Below, in pieces: positions 7,635-16,400 of a DNA stretch of 28,104 bases (position 1 is its first letter; every line of letters starts with the position of its first letter). Origin of the DNA: UBA11524 sp051883695 (GTDB lineage Bacteria; Bacillota; Clostridia; Christensenellales; Aristaeellaceae); assembly GCA_051883695.1 (NCBI GenBank), contig JBJEUF010000162.1, forward strand, positions 1-28,104. The letters are read 5' to 3'. Under the pieces are notes generated by a model. The model searched no databases. It worked only from the letters and a program-made list of their open reading frames with translations, and was not told where the DNA came from. The position numbers and the translations under genes are program-made.

Positions 7635-7666
7635 ATTCCCCGGAGGGCGTGATGCCTCCGGGGAAT
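7635..7666. terminator. Shared hairpin between converging genes
   Basis: ATTCCCCGGAGG pairs with CCTCCGGGGAAT, a perfect 12-bp stem with an 8-nt loop. It lies 18 bp after the pectinesterase stop and 14 bp after the stop of the converging phosphatase gene, so it can serve both. No strong T-run on either side. Confidence 0.65.
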
Positions 7667-7680
7667 GCGATTGTGGGGGA

Positions 7681-8793
7681 TTATTGCAGCTTCGCCTTCA
7701 GCGCCGCGATGGCTTCCGCCGTCATGCCATGGTTAAGCAGATAGGCTTCCGCACCGGCAGAGAGATCAACACCCTCGAAGGACGCATCCTTCTGAAGACC
7801 GCAGACCGTGCGCAGCATGTCCACCACGTTCTTCTCGGCGATCATGCTGTACTTGTCCGCATCCGCAACGGGGTCGATGCCGTAGTAGTTGACATAGCTG
7901 GTCATGTAGTCCGCGACGATCTCGTCCTTGGTCGCGCCCATCAGGGCTTCCAGCAGCATGGCGGTGAAGCCGGCGCGATCCTTGCCCTCGGTGCAGTGCA
8001 CGAGATAGGGCGCTTCCTTTTCGGACAGGAAGGTCAGGCCCTTCACCACGCCCTCGGCAAACTCATCGGAGGAGTAGTTGACGGGCATCCCCAGCGCGAT
8101 GACGTTTCCGGCGTTGACCAGATCCACATAGTACTGGGAATCGAAGCCCTCCGCCACAGCGTAGGCAGCGATTTCCTCATCGGTATCCGCCATGTTCATC
8201 ACGGTTTTGACACCGGCAGCGGCAATCAGGCCGCAGGAGATCGCGGCGCGGCTGTTCTCATTGTTGATGGGAGAAGCGGAGCGGTACAGCTTACCCTCGC
8301 CAATCTGACCGACCTGCACGGCACGGAAGTTGGCAAACACCTCGTCGGAGGCATAGTCCTCGCGGGCGTTGGTGTAGACCAGGGAATTCATGACCTGCAC
8401 ATCCAGCGCACCGGCGGGAGCCGTCAGGGTGATGGTCACCTCGTCGCCAACGCCGATCCCGGCGGTCTCGGCAAACTTGCCGTAGTTGATGCACACGGCG
8501 ATGAACTCATGGCCGGGATACGCGCGCACCATGTACGCGCCCTTGTCCACATAGTAGCCGTCAAAGAAGGGCATCTCGCCTTCAAAGGTACCAGCCTTGA
8601 CCGTGACCACATCGCCCAGGGTGAAGCCCGCGGCGAGGAAATCCGCGATGGAAACATCCAGCAGCGCATGGCCGTACTTCTCAATCTGCGTCACCTTGCC
8701 ATTCACGGTCACGGCGGCGTCCTCCGCGAAGGAAACAGCCAGCGTACCCATCAGCAGGCAGCAGCACAGCAACAGGGAAAGCAGCTTTTTCAT
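7681..8793 (-). CDS. Exported tyrosine/lipid-phosphatase-like protein
   Basis: A 370-residue protein. A signal peptide (about 1-23, ending SFA) is followed by a beta-rich N-terminal domain (about 25-125; VTVNGKVTQIEKYGHALLDV, GVGDEVTITL). This recalls the C-terminal domain of SAM hydroxide adenosyltransferases, a tentative match. A PTP-fold domain spans about 155-340: LYRSASPIN, then the P-loop VHCTEGKDRAG with nucleophile Cys267 and Arg273. The Lys inside the P-loop is seen in the IphP/LipA-like group that acts on phosphoinositides or phosphotyrosine. Export suggests an extracellular substrate; which one is unknown. Start: the ATG at 8793 has AAAGGAAG upstream. Single gene with its own promoter. 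Confidence 0.8.
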   Translation of the reverse strand: MKKLLSLLLCCCLLMGTLAVSFAEDAAVTVNGKVTQIEKYGHALLDVSIADFLAAGFTLGDVVTVKAGTFEGEMPFFDGYYVDKGAYMVRAYPGHEFIAVCINYGKFAETAGIGVGDEVTITLTAPAGALDVQVMNSLVYTNAREDYASDEVFANFRAVQVGQIGEGKLYRSASPINNENSRAAISCGLIAAAGVKTVMNMADTDEEIAAYAVAEGFDSQYYVDLVNAGNVIALGMPVNYSSDEFAEGVVKGLTFLSEKEAPYLVHCTEGKDRAGFTAMLLEALMGATKDEIVADYMTSYVNYYGIDPVADADKYSMIAEKNVVDMLRTVCGLQKDASFEGVDLSAGAEAYLLNHGMTAEAIAALKAKLQ

Positions 8794-8834
8794 GACATGT
8801 ACTTCCTTTCTTCTCCGTCAGGAGTTGATACTGT

Positions 8835-8863
8835 ATTCTATCATTTTTCATGTGCAAACGCAA
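8835..8863 (-). promoter_or_regulatory. Sigma-A-like promoter of the phosphatase gene
   Basis: On the minus strand: -35 TTGCGT (complement of 8858-8863), a 17-bp spacer, -10 TAGAAT (complement of 8835-8840). The start codon is 42 bp after the -10. The -35 abuts the terminator of the upstream gene. Confidence 0.6.
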
Positions 8864-8917
8864 GAAAAGAATCGAAGGCAGTCCCCGGTCTGCAAAGCCG
8901 CACAGGGGACTGCCTTC
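8862..8917 (-). terminator. Terminator of the VanY-like gene
   Basis: A perfect 13-bp stem (8874-8886 with 8905-8917) with an 18-nt loop, followed on the minus strand by a T-rich tail (GATTCTTTTCTTG). Repeat copy B lies between this terminator and the stop codon of the gene it serves. Confidence 0.65.
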
Positions 8918-9080
8918 ATACTAATTCTCGTTAAAAATGTTGCACCGAGCGCAGTGAATTTTTCGTTCTGGCAAAGCTGAGTGAAGCGAGGCGTTACTTA
9001 CAGTACGGTGAGCGGAACGAAGCAAAGCCAGAGCGGAAAAGGCGCTGTGCGAATGTAACATTTTTATGGAGAATGAGTAT
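8918..9080. repeat. Dispersed palindromic element, copy B
   Basis: 163 bp, starting ATACTAATTCTCG and ending GAGAATGAGTAT. Compared with copies C and D it has an extra base in the central hairpin (GCGTTACTTACAGTACG) and one change in the right terminal repeat. It lies 7 bp from the stop codon of the VanY-like gene, between that stop and its terminator. Confidence 0.92.
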
Positions 9081-9087
9081 CATTGAT

Positions 9088-10248
9088 TCAGTACTCGTAC
9101 ACCGTGATCACGCCGTCCATGTTGTCCAGCGACATGGTATAGTTGTTGGTCAGACGGTTGATGTCCACGGTGAAGGTCGCCGCGTCATCGCCCACCGTCT
9201 GGTAGGTGATTTCGTAGCGCTTCACGCCGTTCTCAAACACGGCGATGTGGGGATGCTCACGCAGGTACTCGATGTACTCCTCCAGACACAGATCCAGATG
9301 GTTCATCACCGCCGCATTGCCCTTGCCCACATAGCGGAAGCACTTCAGCTTGATACCGATGCCGGTCTTGTAGGTCTTGCTCACGGTATCCTCGGTCGGA
9401 TAGCCCTGGACAGGGAAGCGGAACACAAAGCCGTACTTCCAGCTGTTTTCCAGGAACCACTTGCCGTCCTCCGTCTCGAAGAAGGGCGTGTCCTTGTAGT
9501 AATCGCTGCCGTCGTACAGGTACAGGCAGAAGCTCAGGCCGGTGTTGAACTCGCTTGTGCCGGGATAGTTGACGTTCTTCTTCGCGCGGTCGATCAGCTG
9601 CTGCTCCGTGTAGTTGGGATAGCGCTGACGGTACTTGTCCACTTCCTTCTGGAAGCGCTCGTTCTGATCCTCATAGGAGCGGAAATTGTACCCGGCTTCC
9701 ACGACATAGTTGTCATAGCCGATGGCCTTGGCATCCTTGAGGGCCTCGATCAGCGCGTCGATCGCCACGGGATGCAGCTTGCAGGTGGCATTCTGCCAGA
9801 AGCTGCTCAGCCCCGAATCCTTGGCATAGGTATACAGCGGCACGATGGCACTCTCATCAAAGTCCTCCGGGCGGGAGTGCCACTCGTTGACCAGCAGCAG
9901 ACCGCCGAACATCGCGTCCGCGCGGCTGATGGTGACCGTGCCGGGCACCTCCAGCGGATAGTTGGTCAGGTCGATCACGTCCCAGCCCTCCTGCGCAGCC
10001 TCCGGCCACGCCTCGTTGGGCTGATTGGCAGTCACGCGGGCATTGTATTCCGCCACGTCCTGCTCGTACTGATCCACCCTCTGCTGGTTGCGCGCATTGA
10101 TCTCCGTCTGCAGCTTCTGCAGCTCCTTCTGATTGTCTGCGGTGATCTGATTGCTCCAGAGGAACGCACCGACGGCCAGCGCCACAAACAGCACCAGCGC
10201 AATCACCAGCATGATCATCGGGTCTTTCCGCTTGGTATTCTTCGCCAT
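9088..10248 (-). CDS. Membrane-anchored VanY/LAS-like protein, zinc site lost
   Basis: A 386-residue protein: one N-terminal membrane segment (about 11-31), a coiled coil (about 33-72), then a D-alanyl-D-alanine carboxypeptidase-like (VanY) domain outside the cell. The fold markers are clear (YNFRSYEDQNERFQ near 187-200; NYPGTSEFNTGLSFC at 227-241; WFLENSWKYGFVFRFP; FRYVGKGNA). The catalytic pattern SxHxxGxxxD reads SEFNTGLSFC here, so His becomes Phe234 and Asp becomes Cys241. In the later ExWHxRYVG motif the His becomes Cys303 and the Glu is also gone. All three zinc ligands are missing, so peptidase activity is unlikely; a binding or structural role is my inference. Start: the ATG at 10248 has AGGTG 7 nt upstream. 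Monocistronic. Confidence 0.82.
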   Translation of the reverse strand: MAKNTKRKDPMIMLVIALVLFVALAVGAFLWSNQITADNQKELQKLQTEINARNQQRVDQYEQDVAEYNARVTANQPNEAWPEAAQEGWDVIDLTNYPLEVPGTVTISRADAMFGGLLLVNEWHSRPEDFDESAIVPLYTYAKDSGLSSFWQNATCKLHPVAIDALIEALKDAKAIGYDNYVVEAGYNFRSYEDQNERFQKEVDKYRQRYPNYTEQQLIDRAKKNVNYPGTSEFNTGLSFCLYLYDGSDYYKDTPFFETEDGKWFLENSWKYGFVFRFPVQGYPTEDTVSKTYKTGIGIKLKCFRYVGKGNAAVMNHLDLCLEEYIEYLREHPHIAVFENGVKRYEITYQTVGDDAATFTVDINRLTNNYTMSLDNMDGVITVYEY

Positions 10249-10456
10249 ATGGGTACACCTGCCTTTGCGGGATTTGAAATCTGTATCCGCCGTCCGCAGC
10301 CGCAAACAGGTGCAGTCCGGCATATTCTTTCTTTCTATTCGCCATCCGCATCCGGTTTTCCTGCTTTCAGAGACATCATGGGGAAAATCTGCATGATTTT
10401 TTACTTTTCCGGACATGCTGGAGAACGTCACCGACATGAAAGGAAGGAGCAACACC

Positions 10457-11431
10457 ATGCGAAAAGCGATCATTCTCTGCCTGTGCCTGATGATGACGGC
10501 GGCGCTCATGACGGGCTGCACAGCCAGCGCAGAGCAGTACACGGGTGAAGCGCAGGGCTACGGCGGCCCGCTGCGCGTCACCGTCAGCATGTCCGGCACG
10601 GACATCATCGACGTCCGGGTCACCAGTCACTCCGAGACGGAGGGCGTGGGCACCCGCGCCATTGAGGCCCTGCCTGCCCGCATTGCCGAGATGGACAGCG
10701 TACAGGTGGACAGCATCTCCGGCGCGACCGTCACCAGCGAGGCCATCAAGGCCGCCGTATCCCAGGCCATCGGCGGCAACACGCTGTCCAATACGGTTGA
10801 CATCACCAATCAGCCCCGGAACGATGCTCCCGCGCGCACCGGCATGGGCATGGCTGCCACGGGCCGCCTTGGCCCCGGCACGGACGCGGACGGCAATCCG
10901 GTCTATTCCTTCAACGTGGTTTTCGCCTGCGGGAGCTTTGACGAGGACGGACGCGTGGTTTCCCTTGACGTGGATCAGCTGGAGGTGCTCTCCTCCCAGT
11001 TTGACGGCTTTCCCACCGGCACAGAGGACGAGGACCGCTTTCTCTCGCAGGTGTCCGGCTGGATCACCAAGGGCGCGAAGGGTGAGGACTACATGCTCAC
11101 CAGCGGCTCCTGGCGGCAGCAGATGGACGCCTATGAGGACATGATGACCGGAAAGACCATGGACGAAATCAACCGCTGGTTCTCCGACAATTTCTCCGAG
11201 GAAACCGGCAAGCCGAACACCGGCGACAGCACGACGGCCTCCGACATGACTACCGATGCCGTGACCGGCGCGACCATGTCCCTGCGGGATCACCACGGCG
11301 ACATTCTCACCGCCATCCAGCGGGCCTGGGAGGACGCGCAGAGCCGCAGCCAGCAGACCCCCGGCGAGGGCAGCATGATCGACACCAACACCCGGACGGA
11401 CGTGACGGACGACGACAACGCCATGGGCTGA
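10457..11431 (+). CDS. FMN-binding-domain lipoprotein with two flavinylation motifs
   Basis: A 324-residue protein with a lipoprotein signal peptide (lipobox LMTGC, Cys21), so anchored on the outer face of the membrane. The first FMN_bind domain (about 28-110) has the ApbE target motif DSISGAT (Asp85, acceptor Thr91). A second region ends in DAVTGAT (Asp267, Thr273). In the family, ApbE links FMN to that Thr by a phosphoester bond, and such proteins carry electrons outside the cell. No apbE or Rnf/Nqr gene is in the window. The tail (about 295-324) is polar and disordered-looking. Start: the ATG at 10457 has AAGGAGC about 6 nt upstream. It diverges from the VanY-like gene. I see no confident promoter in the 208-bp gap. 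Confidence 0.82.
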   Translation: MRKAIILCLCLMMTAALMTGCTASAEQYTGEAQGYGGPLRVTVSMSGTDIIDVRVTSHSETEGVGTRAIEALPARIAEMDSVQVDSISGATVTSEAIKAAVSQAIGGNTLSNTVDITNQPRNDAPARTGMGMAATGRLGPGTDADGNPVYSFNVVFACGSFDEDGRVVSLDVDQLEVLSSQFDGFPTGTEDEDRFLSQVSGWITKGAKGEDYMLTSGSWRQQMDAYEDMMTGKTMDEINRWFSDNFSEETGKPNTGDSTTASDMTTDAVTGATMSLRDHHGDILTAIQRAWEDAQSRSQQTPGEGSMIDTNTRTDVTDDDNAMG

Positions 11432-11442
11432 CACAGCCACTC

Positions 11443-11604
11443 ATACTAATTCTCATTAAAAATGTTGCACCGAGCACGGCGAGTTTTTCGTTCTGGCAAA
11501 GCTGAGTGAAGCGAGGCGTACTGGAAGTACGTTGAGCGGAACGAAGCAAAGCCAGAGCGGAAAAGGCGCTGTGCGAATGAAACATTTTTATTGAGAATTA
11601 GTAT
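11443..11604. repeat. Dispersed palindromic element, copy C
   Basis: 162 bp. The 24-bp ends are inverted repeats with one mismatch (starts ATACTAATTCTCATTAAAAA, ends GAGAATTAGTAT). Inner arms also pair (TTCTGGC with GCCAGAG; GTGAAGCGAGGC region with the GAACGAAGC region), and the centre is CGTACT-GGA-AGTACG. No transposase. It begins 12 bp after the stop of the FMN lipoprotein gene and ends just before that gene's terminator. Confidence 0.95.
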
Positions 11605-11611
11605 GCAGGAT

Positions 11612-11650
11612 ACACCGCCGCAGGCTTTGGCATTCAGCGGCGGTGTTTTT
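11612..11650 (+). terminator. Intrinsic terminator of the FMN lipoprotein gene
   Basis: ACACCGCCGC pairs with GCGGCGGTGT (10 bp, 15-nt loop) and runs straight into five T on the plus strand. It is 180 bp from the stop codon it serves because repeat copy C lies between them. It also ends 2 bp before the stop of the converging gene and may serve both. Confidence 0.85.
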
Positions 11651-11651
11651 G

Positions 11652-13103
11652 TTACCCATTGCCATAGGTGGAGTATTCGTTGCGCTGATACCACGTGCCC
11701 CATGCCTCATCCAGCAGGCTGATGGAGCCGTCGTCATGGATCATCAGACCGTAGCGGTACGTCTCTCCGCTCTCAAGGGAGAACACGATTTCATAGAGCA
11801 CCTTCTCCACATACCGCGCATCGGCAGCGCAATCCACCACGGACCAGTACCCGTATTCGTCATCCAGCCAGGTGCCATACGCATCCATGCGAATCCCGTG
11901 ATAGGAACCGTCGGAATAGAGAATGCGCCTGGTGACGCTCTGATCCGCGCTATCGCTGCACTGCCATTTGCCGATGAGGGTGTCCATCACGTCCCAGCGG
12001 GCATCATCATCCGCCAGCGTCAGGTCTCGCAGCGGGACGAAGCCCCACATCAGCTGGTTTGCGCCCTCGTAGCTGACCAGCGCATAGAACGCGCCGCACA
12101 GCGCCAGACCCTGCACCTTCGTGCCGGCCGGCAGGCTCGCCTGCGCATACTGGGAGACGTGCGGATCGTCCGTGAGGAAGGTGTCCCGGGCGGTCACCAG
12201 CGATACAGGCGTCTCCGGCAAAGGAAGCTCCGAGTCAGAGGACAGGAGCGAGGAATGCACAAAGCCGATGCGGCTGGTGCGGAGGCTGACGGCGTACTCC
12301 ACCATCGTCCAGCCCTGATAGCTGCCCAGCAGCTTCATTTCGCCTCCGGTGCTGACGGACGCCTTGCCGCTGGAGGCGCGGTAGGCGTTCTCATCCGGCG
12401 CGGCATACACCGCCAGCTTATAGCTGTCCTGTACAGGCTGCCAGGTTTCCTGCACGGTCAGCTCGCCGCCATAGGCGCCAAGCGCCCTGGCAACGCTGTT
12501 CATCCGGCGCACATCCGCCATGCTGCGCGGCAGCTGGGTAATGTTGAAGTCCGCCAGCGTCAGCTGCTCCGTGCGCCAGAGGGCATCGCCGATGGGCTGC
12601 ATACTGTCCTCCAGACCGGCCTGCCAGAACAGATAGCCATCATCCTGCCACATCAGGCTGTCCCCATAATAGGAGTTGATATTGAAGCTGACGCGCGTCA
12701 ATACATACTGCCCGTCCGTCCATGTGAAGGTATAGACCTCGCTGCCGCCATAGGACAGCTCGAAGCCCTGCTCCGTATGGCGAAGCACCGGCGATGTGCC
12801 GCGCTGATCGCCGGGCTGATAGACGGCGGTGGTGGATGCGGTATCCACCTGCCAGATACCGTTCTCCCGGAAGGCCGCGATCAGCTGGCTGTGGTAGCGG
12901 CTGGACAGGATGGCCTGATTGACATGGCGGCCTTCAACCTTTTCGTTGCCGCTGTCGGCATCTGCCATATAGGCGTCGTAATTCACATCATCAGACACGA
13001 TGTCGTAAATACCGCCCTCGAGACGGTAGCCATTCGCCAGCGCGGCGGTCATCTGCGTGCAGAGGAGCAGACAGGCAAGCAGTATCAGCATCCGTTTCTT
13101 CAT
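11652..13103 (-). CDS. Exported protein with SH3-like domains and a lipocalin-like C-terminus
   Basis: A 483-residue protein of unknown function with a signal peptide (about 1-23, ending AALA). Residues 25-225 are not recognised. Two SH3b-like stretches follow: about 229-287 (YQGWTMVEY ... RIGFVHSSLL) and about 301-362 (AQASLPAGTKVQGLAL ... WGFVPLRDL). The end (about 375-475; LIGKWQC, YGYWSVVDC, WGTWYQRNE) looks like the small beta-barrel often labelled lipocalin-like. The neighbouring 1250-residue protein ends in a similar GSW...FREDGT stretch, which may link the two. Start: the ATG at 13103 has AGGGG about 10 nt upstream. Its long upstream region contains the hairpin block at 13193-13477. 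Confidence 0.65.
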   Translation of the reverse strand: MKKRMLILLACLLLCTQMTAALANGYRLEGGIYDIVSDDVNYDAYMADADSGNEKVEGRHVNQAILSSRYHSQLIAAFRENGIWQVDTASTTAVYQPGDQRGTSPVLRHTEQGFELSYGGSEVYTFTWTDGQYVLTRVSFNINSYYGDSLMWQDDGYLFWQAGLEDSMQPIGDALWRTEQLTLADFNITQLPRSMADVRRMNSVARALGAYGGELTVQETWQPVQDSYKLAVYAAPDENAYRASSGKASVSTGGEMKLLGSYQGWTMVEYAVSLRTSRIGFVHSSLLSSDSELPLPETPVSLVTARDTFLTDDPHVSQYAQASLPAGTKVQGLALCGAFYALVSYEGANQLMWGFVPLRDLTLADDDARWDVMDTLIGKWQCSDSADQSVTRRILYSDGSYHGIRMDAYGTWLDDEYGYWSVVDCAADARYVEKVLYEIVFSLESGETYRYGLMIHDDGSISLLDEAWGTWYQRNEYSTYGNG

Positions 13104-13192
13104 GATGGATCATCCCCTTTCTGCCCATATAACGCACGGGAGCTGGGAAACCTTTCCGCAGCATTGTAAATTCATCGGAGGATGCGGGATGA

Positions 13193-13477
13193 AGGGTACC
13201 CTGTGCAACAGCAAAAGGGTGCGCCGCACCCCACAGACTGTCAAAAAAACCTTGGGAGGTGTCGGAGGGCCCGCAGGCCCTCTGACTGTATTCGTATCGA
13301 CCGGCTTTACCGGTCGGGCGGGGCGTTTCCGGCTCTGCCGGAAACTTACCTTACACGGAGGAACAGCCGTCAGGGCTGCTTGCAGCCCTGACAGTGACGG
13401 AGTGCAATCCTTCAAAAAAGTGCCAAAAGCACTTTTTCGACACGCTGAAGGGTGCGCCGCAATAGCTGCGGCGCACC
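13193..13477. repeat. Hairpin-rich intergenic block (seven or more stems)
   Basis: A 285-bp non-coding block built of consecutive inverted repeats: AGGGTACCCT (13193-13202); GGGTGC/GCACCC (13217-13231); an 11-pair stem at 13261-13286; CGACCGG/CCGGTCG (13298-13316); GTTTCCGGC/GCCGGAAAC (13325-13345); GTCAGGGCTGC/GCAGCCCTGAC (13369-13392); a terminator (13414-13437); and a perfect 12-bp stem (13450-13477). GGGTGCGCCGC occurs at both ends. It fills most of the 386-bp gap between two minus-strand genes. It may be a composite palindromic repeat or a structured leader RNA; I cannot decide which. Confidence 0.6.
13414..13437 (-). terminator. Terminator of the zinc-ribbon/TPR gene
   Basis: AAAAAGTGC-CAAAA-GCACTTTTT, with the A-run extended to six, gives T6 on the minus strand. 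It lies inside the hairpin block, 53 bp after the stop codon. The structure would also work on the plus strand. Confidence 0.7.
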
Positions 13478-13489
13478 CCATGCTTTCTG

Positions 13490-16400
13490 TTATTCCACCC
13501 GGGTCAGGTAAATCGTCACGGATGTGCCGGAGCGCTGGTCATAGAGCCACGCATGCTGCCGGTTCACGCCGGTGAGACGGTGCGTCTCCGCCAGCAGCGC
13601 TTCGCTTTCGCCGGTGTACATCCGCTCGTTGTCCACGGAGAAGCACAGCTCCTCGCCGTTCAGGCTGCAGGTGCCATCCTCCCGGAACACATAGAGATTG
13701 CCCTGCAGATCCGTCCAGCTGCCCAGAATCAGGTAGCAGCTCTTCTGCTGCAGCTTGCTGTCCACAGACTTGTAGCCGGGAATCAGCCGATACCACTTCA
13801 GCGCCTCATAGGGCCTGCCTTCATCGTACAGCGCATTGCCCAGCTTGTAGCAGGATTCCCGGTACAGGCTGCGGTAATACGCATACTTCTCCGGCAGATC
13901 GGTCAGATCCAGCGTATCCAGCACGCTGATGGCATCCTCGTAGCGCTGCTCGTTGTAGGCCAGGTTGATGTCGTTCATCACGCTGCCGTAGTAGCGGTCG
14001 TACATGGCTTCCGCCTGTGCGGCGGCATCCTGATATGTCCCCAGCGCTGCAAACAGGCGCGCGGATTCCAGCGGCTGTCCCTGACCGGCTGTCCAGGCCG
14101 CCCGGGCATATTCCGTTTGCAAGATGCGTTCGGCGCTGTCCAGATAATCGCCCAGAGCGGTGAACAGGGCGATCGCTTCATCAAACTGCGCATTGTCCGC
14201 CATGGCGCAGGCGCCATCATAGCGCACGCGCGTTGCCATAGCCGCGCTGTCGGCATAATCGCCCAGCTGATCGTAGATTTCCGCCGCAGTCAGGTAATCG
14301 CCCCGGAGCGCGATGCTGGCAGCGGCAATGTAGCGCATCTGTTTGGCGCGCTCTGCACTGTTGGCGTAGTCTCCAAGAGCCTCCATGATCGCTGCGGCGC
14401 TCTGCCAGTCCCCGGCGGCATTGAGCCGCTCGGCGCCCTCGTAGCGCAGGCGGTTGGCACGCTCGGCGCTGTCGGAATAATCCGCAATGGCGTCGAAGGC
14501 GCTTGCCGCTGCCTGCCAGTCCGTTGCCGCAAGGGCTTCCGCCGCTTCATAGCGGAGCTGAATGGCACGCTCGGCGCTGTCGGCGTAATCCCCCAGCGCA
14601 TCGAAGGCCACGATGGCGGCTGCCGGATCGGTGAGAATCAGGGCTTCCGCTTCCTCATAGCGCCGGGCATTTTCCTGCTCTGCGTCATAGGGATTTTCCG
14701 TTTCAGCCGGCTCCGGGGTTGCGACGGGCAGCGCGATGTCCGCCTGCTTCGTCGGCTCCGGGATGCTTGTGACCGTCACAGGCACAGTGTTCTCCGGCTC
14801 CGGGGGTACGACGGGCAGCGCGATGTCCGGCTGCTGCGTCGGCTCCGGAGTTGCAACAGGTGGCACGAGCTCCGTCTGCTGCGTCGGCTCCGGGATGCTT
14901 GTGACCGTCACAGGCGAGGTGTTTTCCGGGGTCGCTACCGGCATGGCGCTGTTTGTGCCGTTTCGGAGCAGATCAGCCTGCGCTGCGCTGTCGGCATAAT
15001 CGCCCAGCGCCTCAAAGGCCGCGAGGGCTTCCTCCGTCTGACCGGCCGCCAGAAGCACGCATGCCATGTCATAATCGCACTGCTTCGCCCTGACCGCACT
15101 GTCGCCATAGGCTCCCAACGTGAGGAACACCGCCTTCGCCTCGGCATAGAAGCCCATGGAGGACAGCAGCGCCGCCTTCTCATAGGTGGTTTCCTGCAGC
15201 TTCACGGCGCTGGCGGCATAATCGCCCAGCGCCCCGTAGAGCCGGATGGCCTGCTCCAGATTTGCCAGCGTGTCCGCATCCGTTTCGCCACGGGCGCTGC
15301 GGTATGCGCCGGCCTGCGCATAGCGGGTGGCGTTCAGCTGCGCGGCAGCATCACTGTATGTGCCCAGCGCGGCATATTTTTCCGCAGCGGCGTCATAGTC
15401 GCCGGCGCTGCGCAGCTCGCCTGCCAGGGCATACTGGCACTGCTTGAGCTTTTCCGCGCTGTCCCGGTATTCCGCAATCGTGCCGAAGCCCTCGATGGCT
15501 TCCTCATAATCGCGGCGGGTCAAGGCATTCATCGCGGGCTGATAGGTGCATTCCAGCAGCAGCGTTGCCGTGTCCAGATAATCCGCAGGCAGCTGCGCCA
15601 GCAATCCGGCGGCCTTCTGGTAGCGGATCTGGGACATGGCCTCCTTTGCGGATTCATAGGTGGCCTTCTGCCACAGCTCCCGCGCGTCACGGTAGTCCGG
15701 AATCTTCGCCAGCAGCTCCGCCGCACGCTCGTAATCCATGATTTCCATAGCAACGGAGGCAGGGCCGTAGAAGCACTCGTTTGCCTGATCCGCCGCGTCC
15801 TCATACCCGGCAGCCAGATAGAACGCATTCGCGGCTTCCTCGATTTTGCCCGCTTCGCGCAGGGACACACCCAGATCATAATGGTACTTCAAAACCAGCG
15901 TGTCCGCATCCCGATGACCGGGCACGGCCTGCAGGAGCGCAAGGCCCGTTTCCGCATCGCCCTGCGCCAGCGCCGCCGCACCGGGCAGATACCAGGTGTC
16001 CAGCAGCTTCTCCGCGCTGTCGCGGTATTCCCCCAGCGTCCGGAAGGCCGCGCGGGCCGATTCCCATTCGCCGCTGTCCAGCAGCGCGCAGGCTCGCTGA
16101 TACGCAATCTCCGTCAGCCGCTCCTCCGACTGCCTGTACGTCCCCAGAGCCGTATACAGCGCCTTGGCTTCCTCCAGGCGACCGTCGGCCAGCATCATTT
16201 CCGCCTGCAGCCAGTCGCATTCCGTCACGAGCGCCGCGCTCTGTGCGTAATCCCCCAATGCCGTCAGCTCCGTGCGGGCGGCAATCACCTCCGCCTCGGT
16301 CGGCTCGACGCTTTCGTCCGCCTGTGCGGACGCATCCGCCAGCAGATCGGTATCGGTAATCAGGCTTGCCGCACTCAGATAGCGGCTTTCCTTCACGCGC

